Positions 1 through 8,518 of a stretch of DNA of 32,177 bases are shown here, piece by piece (within the stretch, counting starts at the first letter, position 1; each line of letters begins with the position of its first letter). Below the pieces are notes generated by a model that was not told the DNA's origin, ran no database searches, and was given only the letters and a program-made list of their open reading frames with translations. A program made the position numbers and the translations under genes. The stretch is from the NCBI GenBank assembly GCA_944384745.1, contig CALWUO010000020.1, positions 1 through 32,177 on the forward strand, written 5' to 3'. Source of the DNA: an uncultured Butyricicoccus sp. Lineage in GTDB: Bacteria > Bacillota > Clostridia > Oscillospirales > Butyricicoccaceae.

Positions 1-30
1 CTCGTCTAATCCGTGTTTTCTGTTTCTCAT
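1..30 (-). CDS. 5' end of a further gene of the glycan operon (partial)
   Basis: Only the first ten codons are inside the window. The minus strand shows an ATG at 30 preceded, seven bases upstream, by a perfect GGAGGT ribosome binding site (complement at 38-43). The peptide begins MRNRKHGLDE and is open to the window edge. The gene lies 56 nt downstream of the preceding radical-SAM gene on the same strand, so the operon probably continues. Ten residues are too few to assign a family; the start itself is well supported by the Shine-Dalgarno sequence. Confidence 0.55.
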   Translation of the reverse strand, partial: MRNRKHGLDE

Positions 31-86
31 GCTTAATACCTCCATGTTTTATTATGGGTATTATTGTCATTTACACGATTGGTTAT

Positions 87-1361
87 TCAAAACCCAAAAG
101 AGCCAGAATAAACTTTATGATATGTTTCACTATACAGTGTGTCTACGTTAGCAGTCATGATGTTATTTTTAGCTAGTTCATTTACTAATAATTTAAACAT
201 TTGTTTTGCATGCTCAGAATCAAAATATTTACTATCTAAAAAGCTAAATACTGGAGTTACAAAATCAATTTTTAATTCACTACAAACATTAACAAAGTTT
301 ATAATATCTTTTTCGTTATCGTTTATACCAGGAACAAACAAATATTTTGGATTAAATGCTAAATATGGTGCTTTAATGTATTTATGAACATTTTCAAGCA
401 TTTTTTCATAACAGTTTACACCCTTAATTTTTGCATATGTTTCTGGTGTGCCTGCATCAAAAGATTTCCTAATAATAACAGGGCTTGTCTGTGCAACATT
501 AAATAAACTTTCATCAAACACTGAACAGTTAGAGAATACATCTAAAAAGTATTTTTTATCTTGACAATAATCATATAAACCAAAACGTTTTTCATTTAGA
601 CAAGATTCACCAACAGCAAATAATACGGAAAAAATATCATTTATCATATCTCGCTTTTCTAATTCAATCAAATATTCCTCTAATGAAAATCTATCATTAT
701 AACCTTTTAAATCAGGCTTGTTAGATGAACAATAATCACATTTATAGTTACACCAACCACGGAAAGAAAAATCAAATGAATTTAATTTTCTTGATTTAAA
801 TATATAGCAATCTTTATTAGTAAAGCAATTTACACAGCCTTCAGGCATAGGAATTTTACCATCAATTATATTATTACGAATTTCATCCAAAGATTCTATA
901 CCACTTTTTGGGTCTAAATTATGATGATTAAATCTTGGTTTATATTCTTCAATACAACAACAAACAAAATGTCTATCTTCAACAATCCAATTTTGTGCCA
1001 TCAATGCACAAGTATGTTTTTTTTCTAATGGTTGAAAATTAATTATACGATTACTATCTATGCCACGTTCATAAACTAAATTACCCATAATTGCATTTGA
1101 ATGATGAGGGGAAACAATTAAAAATTCTGAATCTTTAGTTTCAAGAGCTTTATCAAATGAAACTATTTGCATATCTTGTATTGAATTTAAATATTTTCCA
1201 TGTTTTCTTATATCATTATCACATAAAGCAGTTGGAAATTTCCCACATTTGTCAAATACCATCTTGCTTATTATAACAGTTTCCATACATGCTGGTGCTA
1301 GATATACTTTTTTTTCAGCGTTAATCTTATCACAAACAATATCTACATATTTATCTAACAT
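87..1361 (-). CDS. Radical SAM protein with N-terminal Rossmann-like module
   Basis: This 424-residue protein has the radical-SAM cluster motif CNYKCDYC at residues 204-211, which binds the [4Fe-4S] cluster used to cleave S-adenosylmethionine. Residues 17-115 form an alternating strand/helix module with CDNDIRKHG at 47-55, the same signature found in several neighbours. Between the two lies a cysteine-rich stretch (CCC at 134-136, then Cys176, Cys179 and Cys185) that could carry another metal site. The start overlaps the upstream glycosyltransferase gene by 11 nt and has an AGGAG site, so translation is probably coupled. It is the sixth radical-SAM gene of the operon. The substrate cannot be read from sequence; a glycan or glycosylated-protein modification is inferred from context only. 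Confidence 0.8.
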   Translation of the reverse strand: MLDKYVDIVCDKINAEKKVYLAPACMETVIISKMVFDKCGKFPTALCDNDIRKHGKYLNSIQDMQIVSFDKALETKDSEFLIVSPHHSNAIMGNLVYERGIDSNRIINFQPLEKKHTCALMAQNWIVEDRHFVCCCIEEYKPRFNHHNLDPKSGIESLDEIRNNIIDGKIPMPEGCVNCFTNKDCYIFKSRKLNSFDFSFRGWCNYKCDYCSSNKPDLKGYNDRFSLEEYLIELEKRDMINDIFSVLFAVGESCLNEKRFGLYDYCQDKKYFLDVFSNCSVFDESLFNVAQTSPVIIRKSFDAGTPETYAKIKGVNCYEKMLENVHKYIKAPYLAFNPKYLFVPGINDNEKDIINFVNVCSELKIDFVTPVFSFLDSKYFDSEHAKQMFKLLVNELAKNNIMTANVDTLYSETYHKVYSGSFGF

Positions 1362-2595
1362 TTTTTTTCTCCTCTTTAAGCTTTAAAAGTTTTTCTATTG
1401 TATTATCTAATTTTAAAACTATTCTATCAATTCTTTTAGACACCTTTTTTGTACAATGTATATATATATTATGTTTATCGTTTACACATCTATTTTTCAT
1501 ATTTTTTTGCATAAGAATCATATTTCTAAGTCTTTGACAATATTCCAACCTCATTTTATAATCTTTAAGATTATTATATTTTCCTGTATCATTATAAAAT
1601 ATAACGTTATCAAAATTTTCATCAAATACTAGATATTCTACAAGCTTAACTAAATTTTTTTCATTAGTAGTATGTAATAATGTTCTTGAATATAAATCTC
1701 CAAACCAACCGAATAAAATAGCTTGCATATATTCATACAATTCATTATCTATTTTCCCATGTGATTGTAAAAATGACATAATCACTCTATATGTATAATG
1801 AATAGTAAATTTTATTCTCCTAAAATTACCATTAAGAAAAGAAGTATTATTTGCTACAAATGCATTTGACGCTAACGTTGCGTTTGTACTTGGTCTATAT
1901 TTAAACTGATAAAATTTATGATATGTTCCACCAAGAATACCTATTTTATTTGCTCTAGATAAATTATCAATAGTAAATAATGTGTCTGGCAAAAATCTTC
2001 TAAAAAAATATTTTTTCGCATATTCTTCATTATGCTCTTTACTAAATAATCTTGAATGATATAATTTGCCCCACATTTCATTAAAAAACGGTTTATATTG
2101 TCTAAATTTGCTTGTAAATTCGCTTTTATCAATAATTAAATCATTCTCAATTTGTCTTTTGGAAAGTAAAGTTTCTGTTTCAGATTCTGCTCGTTCTTTG
2201 AGCACGATATCAGTACCACAAGCAACAATATCCAAATCATTTTCTTCAGCTAGACTAATAGCTTTTTCAAAAAAATCAGGTTTATAAATATCATCTGCAT
2301 CAAGTGAACATATATAACTATCTGGAAAATAATTACCTAAATAGTATAATGTTGGTATATAGATATCCACATTGTTACGTTTTTTATTTAAAACAACAAA
2401 TCTAGAATCTTTTGCTGCAAATTCTGTTATAACATTATATGACCAGTTAGGTGCTTCAACTTTATTCTCATTACCATTTGATAATACAAAGCATATCCAA
2501 TTTTGATAGGTTTGTTCTAAAATACTTTGCATTGTTGTGGCTATTGTTTTTTCGCAATCAAAAGCTTGAATATAACAAATAACTTTTCTATTCAT
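1351..2595 (-). CDS. Family 2 glycosyltransferase
   Basis: The protein (414 aa) opens with a GT-A nucleotide-sugar-binding fold: strand VICYIQAFDC near residue 5, then a long helix ending SILEQTYQNW, and the metal-binding acidic motif SLDADD at 97-102. This matches GT2 enzymes that transfer sugars from nucleotide diphosphates to growing glycans at the cytoplasmic face. The C-terminal half is helical and very basic (residues about 350-414), with no transmembrane segment. I chose the ATG at 2595 because it follows a GGTGGT-like site and starts directly before the GT2 fold; the frame extends a few codons upstream from a GTG. It begins 2 nt after the aldo/keto reductase stop and overlaps the next gene by 11 nt. 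Donor and acceptor are unknown. Confidence 0.8.
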   Translation of the reverse strand: MNRKVICYIQAFDCEKTIATTMQSILEQTYQNWICFVLSNGNENKVEAPNWSYNVITEFAAKDSRFVVLNKKRNNVDIYIPTLYYLGNYFPDSYICSLDADDIYKPDFFEKAISLAEENDLDIVACGTDIVLKERAESETETLLSKRQIENDLIIDKSEFTSKFRQYKPFFNEMWGKLYHSRLFSKEHNEEYAKKYFFRRFLPDTLFTIDNLSRANKIGILGGTYHKFYQFKYRPSTNATLASNAFVANNTSFLNGNFRRIKFTIHYTYRVIMSFLQSHGKIDNELYEYMQAILFGWFGDLYSRTLLHTTNEKNLVKLVEYLVFDENFDNVIFYNDTGKYNNLKDYKMRLEYCQRLRNMILMQKNMKNRCVNDKHNIYIHCTKKVSKRIDRIVLKLDNTIEKLLKLKEEKKNVR

Positions 2596-2597
2596 GC

Positions 2598-4082
2598 TTA
2601 CCACCACCAATCAACATCACTATCTTTATAAAGAACTTTTAAATCTATTCCTTGTTGTTCCAAATGTTTATTCTGTTCGTATATATCTTTACCATACTTA
2701 TATGATGTAATCAAAATACATTCTATACCTAAATCTTTTGCTTCTGAAGCACTATAAACTTTATAACCAAAACGATTAGTTCCAATATAACTGCTGTTAG
2801 AGTCAAATAAATATATATCAAAAGGAATTTCATTAAAGATATGTTTATATACATCTAAAATTTTCATCGTACCTTGACTTGCTGGCCAAAATCCGATTTT
2901 TTTATATTTACTAGATGGTATAAGTTCTTCAAAACGCTCTTTTCTAGATTTCATATCATAGCAAGTCTTTTTTAACATTTTATATACTAAATCAATTGAT
3001 TTAATAATATCTAAATGCTGAGTGCAATGACTTTCACATTTACCGCACCCAATACATGGATTTTCATATGTTTCAAATGTCAAATTAAATTTTTCATTTA
3101 ATAATCTAAAAAATATACTTTCAATATTAGAACCATCATCTACACCATGTAACGCAATTATATTTCTTGCATTCATTATCTCAGGCACTGGAATTCTCAT
3201 TGGACAATCTACGCAATACCTGCAATAACTACAAAAAACTTGATTTTTGGTAGTATACTGCATTAAATGTTTAAATCGCACTTGACGAGATACTAAATCA
3301 TCTTTTACAGCTGATATATAATTATCTAATTGCTGTGTGTTACTAGCACCTGCTAACACGCATTTTATAGCTGGATGAGATAACAATGACCTAATAGCGG
3401 CTTGTATAACTGTTTCATTTTCTGACATTTTTGCATATTCGAATAAAGTTTCATTTTGAGGAATTAACCCACCATAAAGAGGGTTCATAACCAAAATATC
3501 AATACCTTTTTCATATGCTCTATCTAGCACTTTTTGCATATCACCAAAATTTAACAAATGACAAGATATAAGTAAAAATTCAAACAAACCACTATCAATA
3601 ACTTCTAGTATTTCTGTATGCTGCATATGAAGACTTGCACCTATATATTTAATTTTACCTTCTTTTTTTAATTGTAATGCTGCATCATAAATATTATTTT
3701 CTGAAATTGAACGTTTAAAATGCTTAATATCCATCAATGTCCAAAGTAAAAAATGTGAGGCAGAACTTAAACCCAAATCATTTAAAACAGATATAGCTTC
3801 TGCATAATAATAATCTTTATCTTTATATTTATCAAATGAATTTACTTTAATTGTTACATTATATTGACTATTAGTACGCTTAAAAGCCTCATTTAACACA
3901 GAAATTGCGTTATTGAAACTATATCCTCTACCAACATCTATATAATTAACACCTTGTTCCAATGCATATAATACTAAATTAACAGCATTTTCAAAGTCTT
4001 GTGCATATGTTTCTTTACTTTTAAATGGAAATCTGGCCGTTCCAAGACCTATTGGAAATATATTTTCAAATGCTTTGGACAT
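2598..4082 (-). CDS. Aldo/keto reductase with ferredoxin-type clusters and C-terminal Rossmann-like module
   Basis: This protein (494 aa) has three parts. Residues 1-265 are an aldo/keto reductase barrel: IGLGTARF at 11-18, YIDVGRGY at 47-54 supplying the expected Asp49 and Tyr54, and Lys79 after a beta strand. The usual catalytic His region (normally -LLH-) reads FLLWTL here, so the histidine appears replaced by Trp. Residues about 290-370 carry CSYCRYCVDC and CIGCGKCESHC, two cysteine clusters of 4Fe-4S ferredoxin type. Residues about 400-494 form another alternating module (KKIGFW..., then YLFDSN, then ILITSYKY), like the extra domain in neighbouring enzymes. A redox step on a sugar is a reasonable guess, with electrons passing through the clusters. 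The start at 4082 follows AAGGGG with seven bases spacing. Confidence 0.8.
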   Translation of the reverse strand: MSKAFENIFPIGLGTARFPFKSKETYAQDFENAVNLVLYALEQGVNYIDVGRGYSFNNAISVLNEAFKRTNSQYNVTIKVNSFDKYKDKDYYYAEAISVLNDLGLSSASHFLLWTLMDIKHFKRSISENNIYDAALQLKKEGKIKYIGASLHMQHTEILEVIDSGLFEFLLISCHLLNFGDMQKVLDRAYEKGIDILVMNPLYGGLIPQNETLFEYAKMSENETVIQAAIRSLLSHPAIKCVLAGASNTQQLDNYISAVKDDLVSRQVRFKHLMQYTTKNQVFCSYCRYCVDCPMRIPVPEIMNARNIIALHGVDDGSNIESIFFRLLNEKFNLTFETYENPCIGCGKCESHCTQHLDIIKSIDLVYKMLKKTCYDMKSRKERFEELIPSSKYKKIGFWPASQGTMKILDVYKHIFNEIPFDIYLFDSNSSYIGTNRFGYKVYSASEAKDLGIECILITSYKYGKDIYEQNKHLEQQGIDLKVLYKDSDVDWWW

Positions 4083-4106
4083 AAAATTACCCCTTTTTAA
4101 TATTTC

Positions 4107-4141
4107 AGCCTTTTCCATATTATTTTGAAACGGAAAAGGCT
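4107..4141. other. Perfect 10-bp inverted repeat between operon genes
   Basis: AGCCTTTTCC at 4107-4116 is the exact reverse complement of GGAAAAGGCT at 4132-4141, with a 15-nt loop. It sits in the largest gap (74 nt) of the leftward operon's downstream half, 24 nt before the reductase start. No uridine tract follows on either strand, so it is not a standard terminator. It could be an mRNA processing or stability element, or an attenuator that adjusts expression of the genes after it. Confidence 0.5.
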
Positions 4142-4156
4142 ATAAAAATTTATGTT

Positions 4157-5035
4157 TTACTCTAAAACAATACCTCGTGAACATTTAATTCTAAAAGGAA
4201 GTTCATCTAAACTATTTGCTTGAATGGCAGGCTTTAGCCTTGGTGTATCAGGGGCTAAACACTTACAATAGCGACAGCTTTCCAAATATGGTAGTTTAGA
4301 TACATCTGTATAAGTATCCATTTTTTCACGCTTATTTTCCCATGATTCGGTATCGTCAAATAAATCTATACATTGATTTGCAAATTCAGGTGCTTTTGCA
4401 TCCACAATACCACGGTCATTAAGCTGGAACTGCATATGACATGGCATTAACAAACCATTTATAATATTACAACAATTCTTTAATTTTTGAGCTTGACCAC
4501 AATTTAAATATGTTTGTTTTGCATCTTCTACATCTCTAAATGGCTTTTCTGGTGCAATAAAATCCACCCAACCACCATGATGACGGTTTTCGCTATACAT
4601 GTCACGTAGTTCACAATCAATACCATTTGATTTAAGCTTTTCAACATTGACCTGTGCAAGAGGAGAAAGTTCTGGACCATAATCATCTACAATTATATGT
4701 ATTTTTTCGCCATATGTTTTCCAAACATCAATTAAATCATCAGAAATTAATATACTACCATTTGTTGCTGTTTTAAATATTCCTGCTTTATCATAAAAAT
4801 GTTTTCTATTATATTCCCAAATTTCTGGAAAATCTTCTCTAAGAAGTGGTTCACCCCCCATATATTCAAAAATATCATAATTACCTAATTTAAAAGCACG
4901 TTCAGCGGTTTGCTTAATAAATTCGGTTGTAGGGTGAAATGGTTTTCTATAATATGGTGCACATAAAATACAGTTTTTACACTTTAAATTACATGCAAGT
5001 GTTACAATAACTATTGCGTGTGGATATGTTTTCAT
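4157..5035 (-). CDS. Radical SAM protein with cysteine-rich C-terminus (short form)
   Basis: A 292-residue radical-SAM enzyme: the cluster motif CNLKCKNC spans residues 15-22 (with another Cys at 25) and the GGEP motif that contacts SAM is at 60-63. The C-terminal third contains further cysteines (LNCGQAQ, KNCCN, MPCH, CRYCKC), a SPASM/Twitch-like arrangement that usually holds auxiliary iron-sulfur clusters. The start at 5035 is fixed by AAGGAG seven bases upstream and lies 1 nt after the previous stop. It is paralogous to the 266-aa radical-SAM protein at 7698-8498; the two bracket two long radical-SAM genes. SPASM enzymes often modify peptides, but sugar-modifying members also exist, so the substrate is open. 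Confidence 0.82.
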   Translation of the reverse strand: MKTYPHAIVIVTLACNLKCKNCILCAPYYRKPFHPTTEFIKQTAERAFKLGNYDIFEYMGGEPLLREDFPEIWEYNRKHFYDKAGIFKTATNGSILISDDLIDVWKTYGEKIHIIVDDYGPELSPLAQVNVEKLKSNGIDCELRDMYSENRHHGGWVDFIAPEKPFRDVEDAKQTYLNCGQAQKLKNCCNIINGLLMPCHMQFQLNDRGIVDAKAPEFANQCIDLFDDTESWENKREKMDTYTDVSKLPYLESCRYCKCLAPDTPRLKPAIQANSLDELPFRIKCSRGIVLE

Positions 5036-5036
5036 T

Positions 5037-6338
5037 TTAATTCTCCTTATCCTCATAAAATGCTAAATTATTTAATGCTTTAGACAAAACCGTTGAACCA
5101 GAGGTATATGTTGTTTTAAGTCCTGCATCATAAATCTTTTTTGCAAGCATACGAACAATTTCAAAATCTGCCTCATTTGTATTATCATTATCTGCATAAT
5201 CCCATTGTATACCACAGTATTTTACATTAAATCTCTTGCAGATTTCAATAAATCCATCGAAATCCTTTTCATTGTCATTGATACCTCTAACAATAGAATA
5301 TTTTGGAATGATGGACATTCCATCAAAAGCATCATGTGCTTTATACTTTTCTACATTTTCAAGTACATGACCAAATGAATTTTTTCTTCTCTTGATTTTT
5401 TCAAACGTTTCTTCTGTTCCAGCATCTAATGACCAGAATGCTTTAGCTAATCCTTTTTCTAATAATGGTTCTAGACCTGGACGGTAAGCATAACAACAAG
5501 AAAAAAGATGTATTGCCTCAAAAGCATCTGCATTTTCATTACAAATGGCTAGTGTTTGTTCCATATCTTCATCTTTAGTCTTTTCTGTTGGACATAAATG
5601 CAATACTAATGAATCACTTATATGATTTGATTTAAGTAGCATTGATAACCACTCATAAAAATGTTTATTTCTAGGATTTCTATTCATTCCAAGCTCTTGT
5701 AAAAAACAATACAAACAGGCAAGTTCACAATAATCTGTGTTATAGTTACCAATAAGTCTGATTTTTGGCTCCACTGCATAAAAACCTATCTTACTTAGTG
5801 GACAATTTGTTCTACAATCTAAACCATTTTTTTGGATAAAACAGCTTCCATCACGAAATGTCTTAAAACGTTCATTAAAATCATCTACTAAAAGCTCATC
5901 AAAAGCTATAGTGTTATTATTTTTATTATAATTAAAACCTGTTTCATAACAAATATTGCATTTATTATCTGAAATACCAATTGAAGTTTCAGCTATTAAA
6001 CAGCCTTCTCTTTTTTCAACAGGAACATAGTTAATAATGTTCTCTGGCTTAACTCCATCTGTAAGTAAATCTCCAATAATTGCATATTGGTATGTATTAC
6101 CTTGAATATAATAATATAAATCATTATATTTTTCTTTTGCCTCATTATAAGGCATTACGGGTACATCTAATAATGTTACACCTTTTTTTCTAATATCATT
6201 ATCTATAATAACGGTTGGCTTAACACCATAAAACTTATTAAGATAAGCTATATTAGTATCGCTAAATAACCCACTACAATAAAGTGCAACATTTTTTCCT
6301 TGTTTTAATAAATTAGCAGATTTTTCCCTATATTTCAT
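5037..6338 (-). CDS. Radical SAM protein with N-terminal Rossmann-like module (long form)
   Basis: This 433-aa protein starts with the shared module (strand VALYCSG at 17-23, then VIIDNDIRKKG at 43-53 and VPVMPYNEA at 59-67). A cysteine-rich linker (CNIC at 127-130, Cys166, Cys175, Cys179) comes before the radical-SAM motif CELACLYC at 204-211. The C-terminal part ends without a clear SPASM cluster set. It is closely paralogous to its upstream neighbour (446 aa), sharing the order of all parts and phrases such as SLDAGTEETFEKIK / SLDAGTRETYHKIK and YVPVEKR / YVLVEKR. The AGGAG site before 6338 lies inside the end of the upstream gene's reading frame. The pair looks like an old tandem duplication with different specificities. 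Confidence 0.82.
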   Translation of the reverse strand: MKYREKSANLLKQGKNVALYCSGLFSDTNIAYLNKFYGVKPTVIIDNDIRKKGVTLLDVPVMPYNEAKEKYNDLYYYIQGNTYQYAIIGDLLTDGVKPENIINYVPVEKREGCLIAETSIGISDNKCNICYETGFNYNKNNNTIAFDELLVDDFNERFKTFRDGSCFIQKNGLDCRTNCPLSKIGFYAVEPKIRLIGNYNTDYCELACLYCFLQELGMNRNPRNKHFYEWLSMLLKSNHISDSLVLHLCPTEKTKDEDMEQTLAICNENADAFEAIHLFSCCYAYRPGLEPLLEKGLAKAFWSLDAGTEETFEKIKRRKNSFGHVLENVEKYKAHDAFDGMSIIPKYSIVRGINDNEKDFDGFIEICKRFNVKYCGIQWDYADNDNTNEADFEIVRMLAKKIYDAGLKTTYTSGSTVLSKALNNLAFYEDKEN

Positions 6339-6349
6339 AACTACACTCC

Positions 6350-7690
6350 TTATTTTTCTTGTTCTAATATACTATTCATACTTAATGCTCTAGTAACTGC
6401 TATAGAATTATTTTTATAAGTTAGTTGCAAGCCATTTTCAATAATCTTTTTATAACAGCTTCTAATAAATGCATTATCTTTTTCATCAGCTTTGGTTTTA
6501 AAATCGAAACTTAATGAAACAAACTTTAGTCCTAAATCAACAGTAAGCTTAATAAATTCATTAAATTCTTTTTCGTTATCATTTATATCTTTAGTTATCA
6601 CATATTTAGGAACAATAAATCTACCATTAAATGCATCAATAGAAATAAGTTTTTTAACATTATCTATTACTGTATTAAATCCATCAACTTGCTTTATCTT
6701 ATGATAAGTTTCTCTTGTTCCAGCATCTAATGACCAAATTATATATGCCATACCATTTTTCAAAAGATTAGCAAGTGTTTCACTGTAAGTTAATAAACAA
6801 GAATTTATCTTATATACCATAGGAAGTAAATGATTTCTCTCTATGCTATCTACTACAAATTTTATTTTTTCTTCGAGATAACGTTCAGACAAGTCTATTG
6901 CACAATTAAAATCATCACTAAGTGAGCCTTGCTTTATAATTTCATCAATGAACTTATTATACAAATCAATATAATCTAATCTAAAAATAGGCTTACTTTT
7001 AACATTTTTATCAGCACCACCAACGCAGCAGTATTTGCAATGCACTACACAATCAGCACATGTCTGCTGATAAAAACACAATTGTTGATACTTATTTTTA
7101 TATTCTTTAGCAACTATATTTTGCTCATGATTTAACACACAAGTTTTACATAGTTCAATTTTATCATTATAAAAATCATTTGCTCTTTTTTGTAAAATAT
7201 CTGAGAATTCTGAATAACCTTCGTCAAAATAAGGAATTTTTGTTATTAAAACATCAGCTTTGAAAGAATCTGCATTACAATGGCTAATCATTTGACTTTT
7301 ATCTTCCAAGGCACTAAATAAAGGAAGTAATCTATTTTCAAAATAAAGGCATGTTTTTCTTTTTTCTACAAGAACATAATTTATAATATTTTCTGGTTTA
7401 ATACCATTATTAATCATATCTGCAATAATAGTATATTTAAAATCATCTGAACAAATAAAATATTGCAAATTAGGATAAAGCTTTTTCGATTCCATAAATG
7501 GCATAACAGGAATATCAAATTCTGCTTTTCCTTTTTTACTAACATCATTATCTATTATAACAGTAGGCAACACATTATGAAATTTTTCTAAATAATATAA
7601 TATATGAGATGCATATATACCATAACAATATAAACCTACATACTCACCAAATTTTAGCTTATCTGCTATGATTTTTTTTAAATCTTTCAT
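6350..7690 (-). CDS. Radical SAM protein with N-terminal Rossmann-like module (long form)
   Basis: A 446-aa protein organised like its downstream neighbour: shared module at about 15-110 (VIIDNDVSKKG at 44-54, IPVMPF at 60-65), a cysteine-rich linker (CKTC at 181-184, Cys205, Cys211), then the radical-SAM motif CVVHCKYC at 214-221. The linker brings seven cysteines within about 40 residues, suggesting an extra cluster before the catalytic barrel. The open frame extends upstream to 7789, but that would overlap the preceding gene by 92 nt; the ATG at 7690 matches the paralogue's N-terminus and has a GGAAAG site upstream. I therefore take 7690. Substrate unknown. Confidence 0.82.
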   Translation of the reverse strand: MKDLKKIIADKLKFGEYVGLYCYGIYASHILYYLEKFHNVLPTVIIDNDVSKKGKAEFDIPVMPFMESKKLYPNLQYFICSDDFKYTIIADMINNGIKPENIINYVLVEKRKTCLYFENRLLPLFSALEDKSQMISHCNADSFKADVLITKIPYFDEGYSEFSDILQKRANDFYNDKIELCKTCVLNHEQNIVAKEYKNKYQQLCFYQQTCADCVVHCKYCCVGGADKNVKSKPIFRLDYIDLYNKFIDEIIKQGSLSDDFNCAIDLSERYLEEKIKFVVDSIERNHLLPMVYKINSCLLTYSETLANLLKNGMAYIIWSLDAGTRETYHKIKQVDGFNTVIDNVKKLISIDAFNGRFIVPKYVITKDINDNEKEFNEFIKLTVDLGLKFVSLSFDFKTKADEKDNAFIRSCYKKIIENGLQLTYKNNSIAVTRALSMNSILEQEK

Positions 7691-7697
7691 ATGTATA

Positions 7698-8498
7698 TTA
7701 CTTTCCTTCCTGAATTGCTGCACTATAACGCTCTGCAGAATCTCCACTTTTCCATGTGCAATAATGACATGATTTTCGTGGATAATCATAGAAAGTTTTT
7801 ATAATTTCTCGTTTTTCTTCTATACTCTTATCATCATTTAAGTCTACAAAATCATTTTTATTTGGCACACAAACACCAAGCTCAGAAAGGAACAAAGAGT
7901 TACTACAACGATGTAATTTACCTTTAAATACATGCATATTTTCTAGGCGAACTTGTGCACAAAGAGCAGATTGTTTAGTAACATAATCATCTGGTTCTAA
8001 TAAATCTTTACATGCAGTATTATCTATCCAACCGCCAAAATGTTGGTCTGCTACATCTCCATGATACTTTTTAAGCACATATTCAATGTTATTTTCTTCC
8101 ATTATAGCAACAAATTCATCTTTAGCTTTAGATAATTCACCATAATCACTAATCATAACTTTTAATTTACTGCCATAAGAAAGTAAGCTTTCCATTTCTT
8201 TTTCGGTTGGCATAATCGTTGAATTACTTTCAATAATAAGGCGGTCAAAACGGTCAGAATATTTCTTACAATATTCAAAAACTTCATCTAAATGTTTGTG
8301 AGTGAAAATTTCTCCACCTACAAATTGTAACCATTCGATTTTATCAAATAGTTCAAATAAATGGTCAATATCTTTTTTCATGTCTTCCACACTTGCAACA
8401 GGTGGATTTTTAAACTCTGGCATATGATTAGAGCACATTTTACAACGTAATGTACATACAAAAGTAGGTACAATGGACATTCTTTTTGTTTTTAACAT
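7698..8498 (-). CDS. Radical SAM protein with cysteine-rich C-terminus (short form)
   Basis: A 266-aa enzyme with the cluster motif CTLRCKMC at residues 15-22 and the GGE motif in LQFVGGEIF. C-terminal cysteines (in NTACKD, ALCAQ, HRCSN, CHYC) give a SPASM-like set. It shares the GGWIDNTA / GGWVDFIA region and overall plan with the radical-SAM protein at 4157-5035. The start at 8498 is set by AGGAG (complement 8506-8510); longer upstream codons would run into the preceding methyltransferase gene. It ends 7 nt before the next long-form radical-SAM gene, so short and long forms are made side by side and may work as partners. Confidence 0.82.
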   Translation of the reverse strand: MLKTKRMSIVPTFVCTLRCKMCSNHMPEFKNPPVASVEDMKKDIDHLFELFDKIEWLQFVGGEIFTHKHLDEVFEYCKKYSDRFDRLIIESNSTIMPTEKEMESLLSYGSKLKVMISDYGELSKAKDEFVAIMEENNIEYVLKKYHGDVADQHFGGWIDNTACKDLLEPDDYVTKQSALCAQVRLENMHVFKGKLHRCSNSLFLSELGVCVPNKNDFVDLNDDKSIEEKREIIKTFYDYPRKSCHYCTWKSGDSAERYSAAIQEGK

Positions 8499-8518
8499 TG
8501 TTTTTCTCCTAATATAAA

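Noticed and set aside
4107..4141. Hairpin as a Rho-independent terminator
   Set aside because: There is no T tract on either strand after the stem, and tightly spaced operon genes continue on both sides.
7691..7789. Upstream extension of the 446-aa radical-SAM gene to 7789
   Set aside because: It would overlap the neighbouring gene by 92 nt, and the paralogue's N-terminus fits the ATG at 7690.
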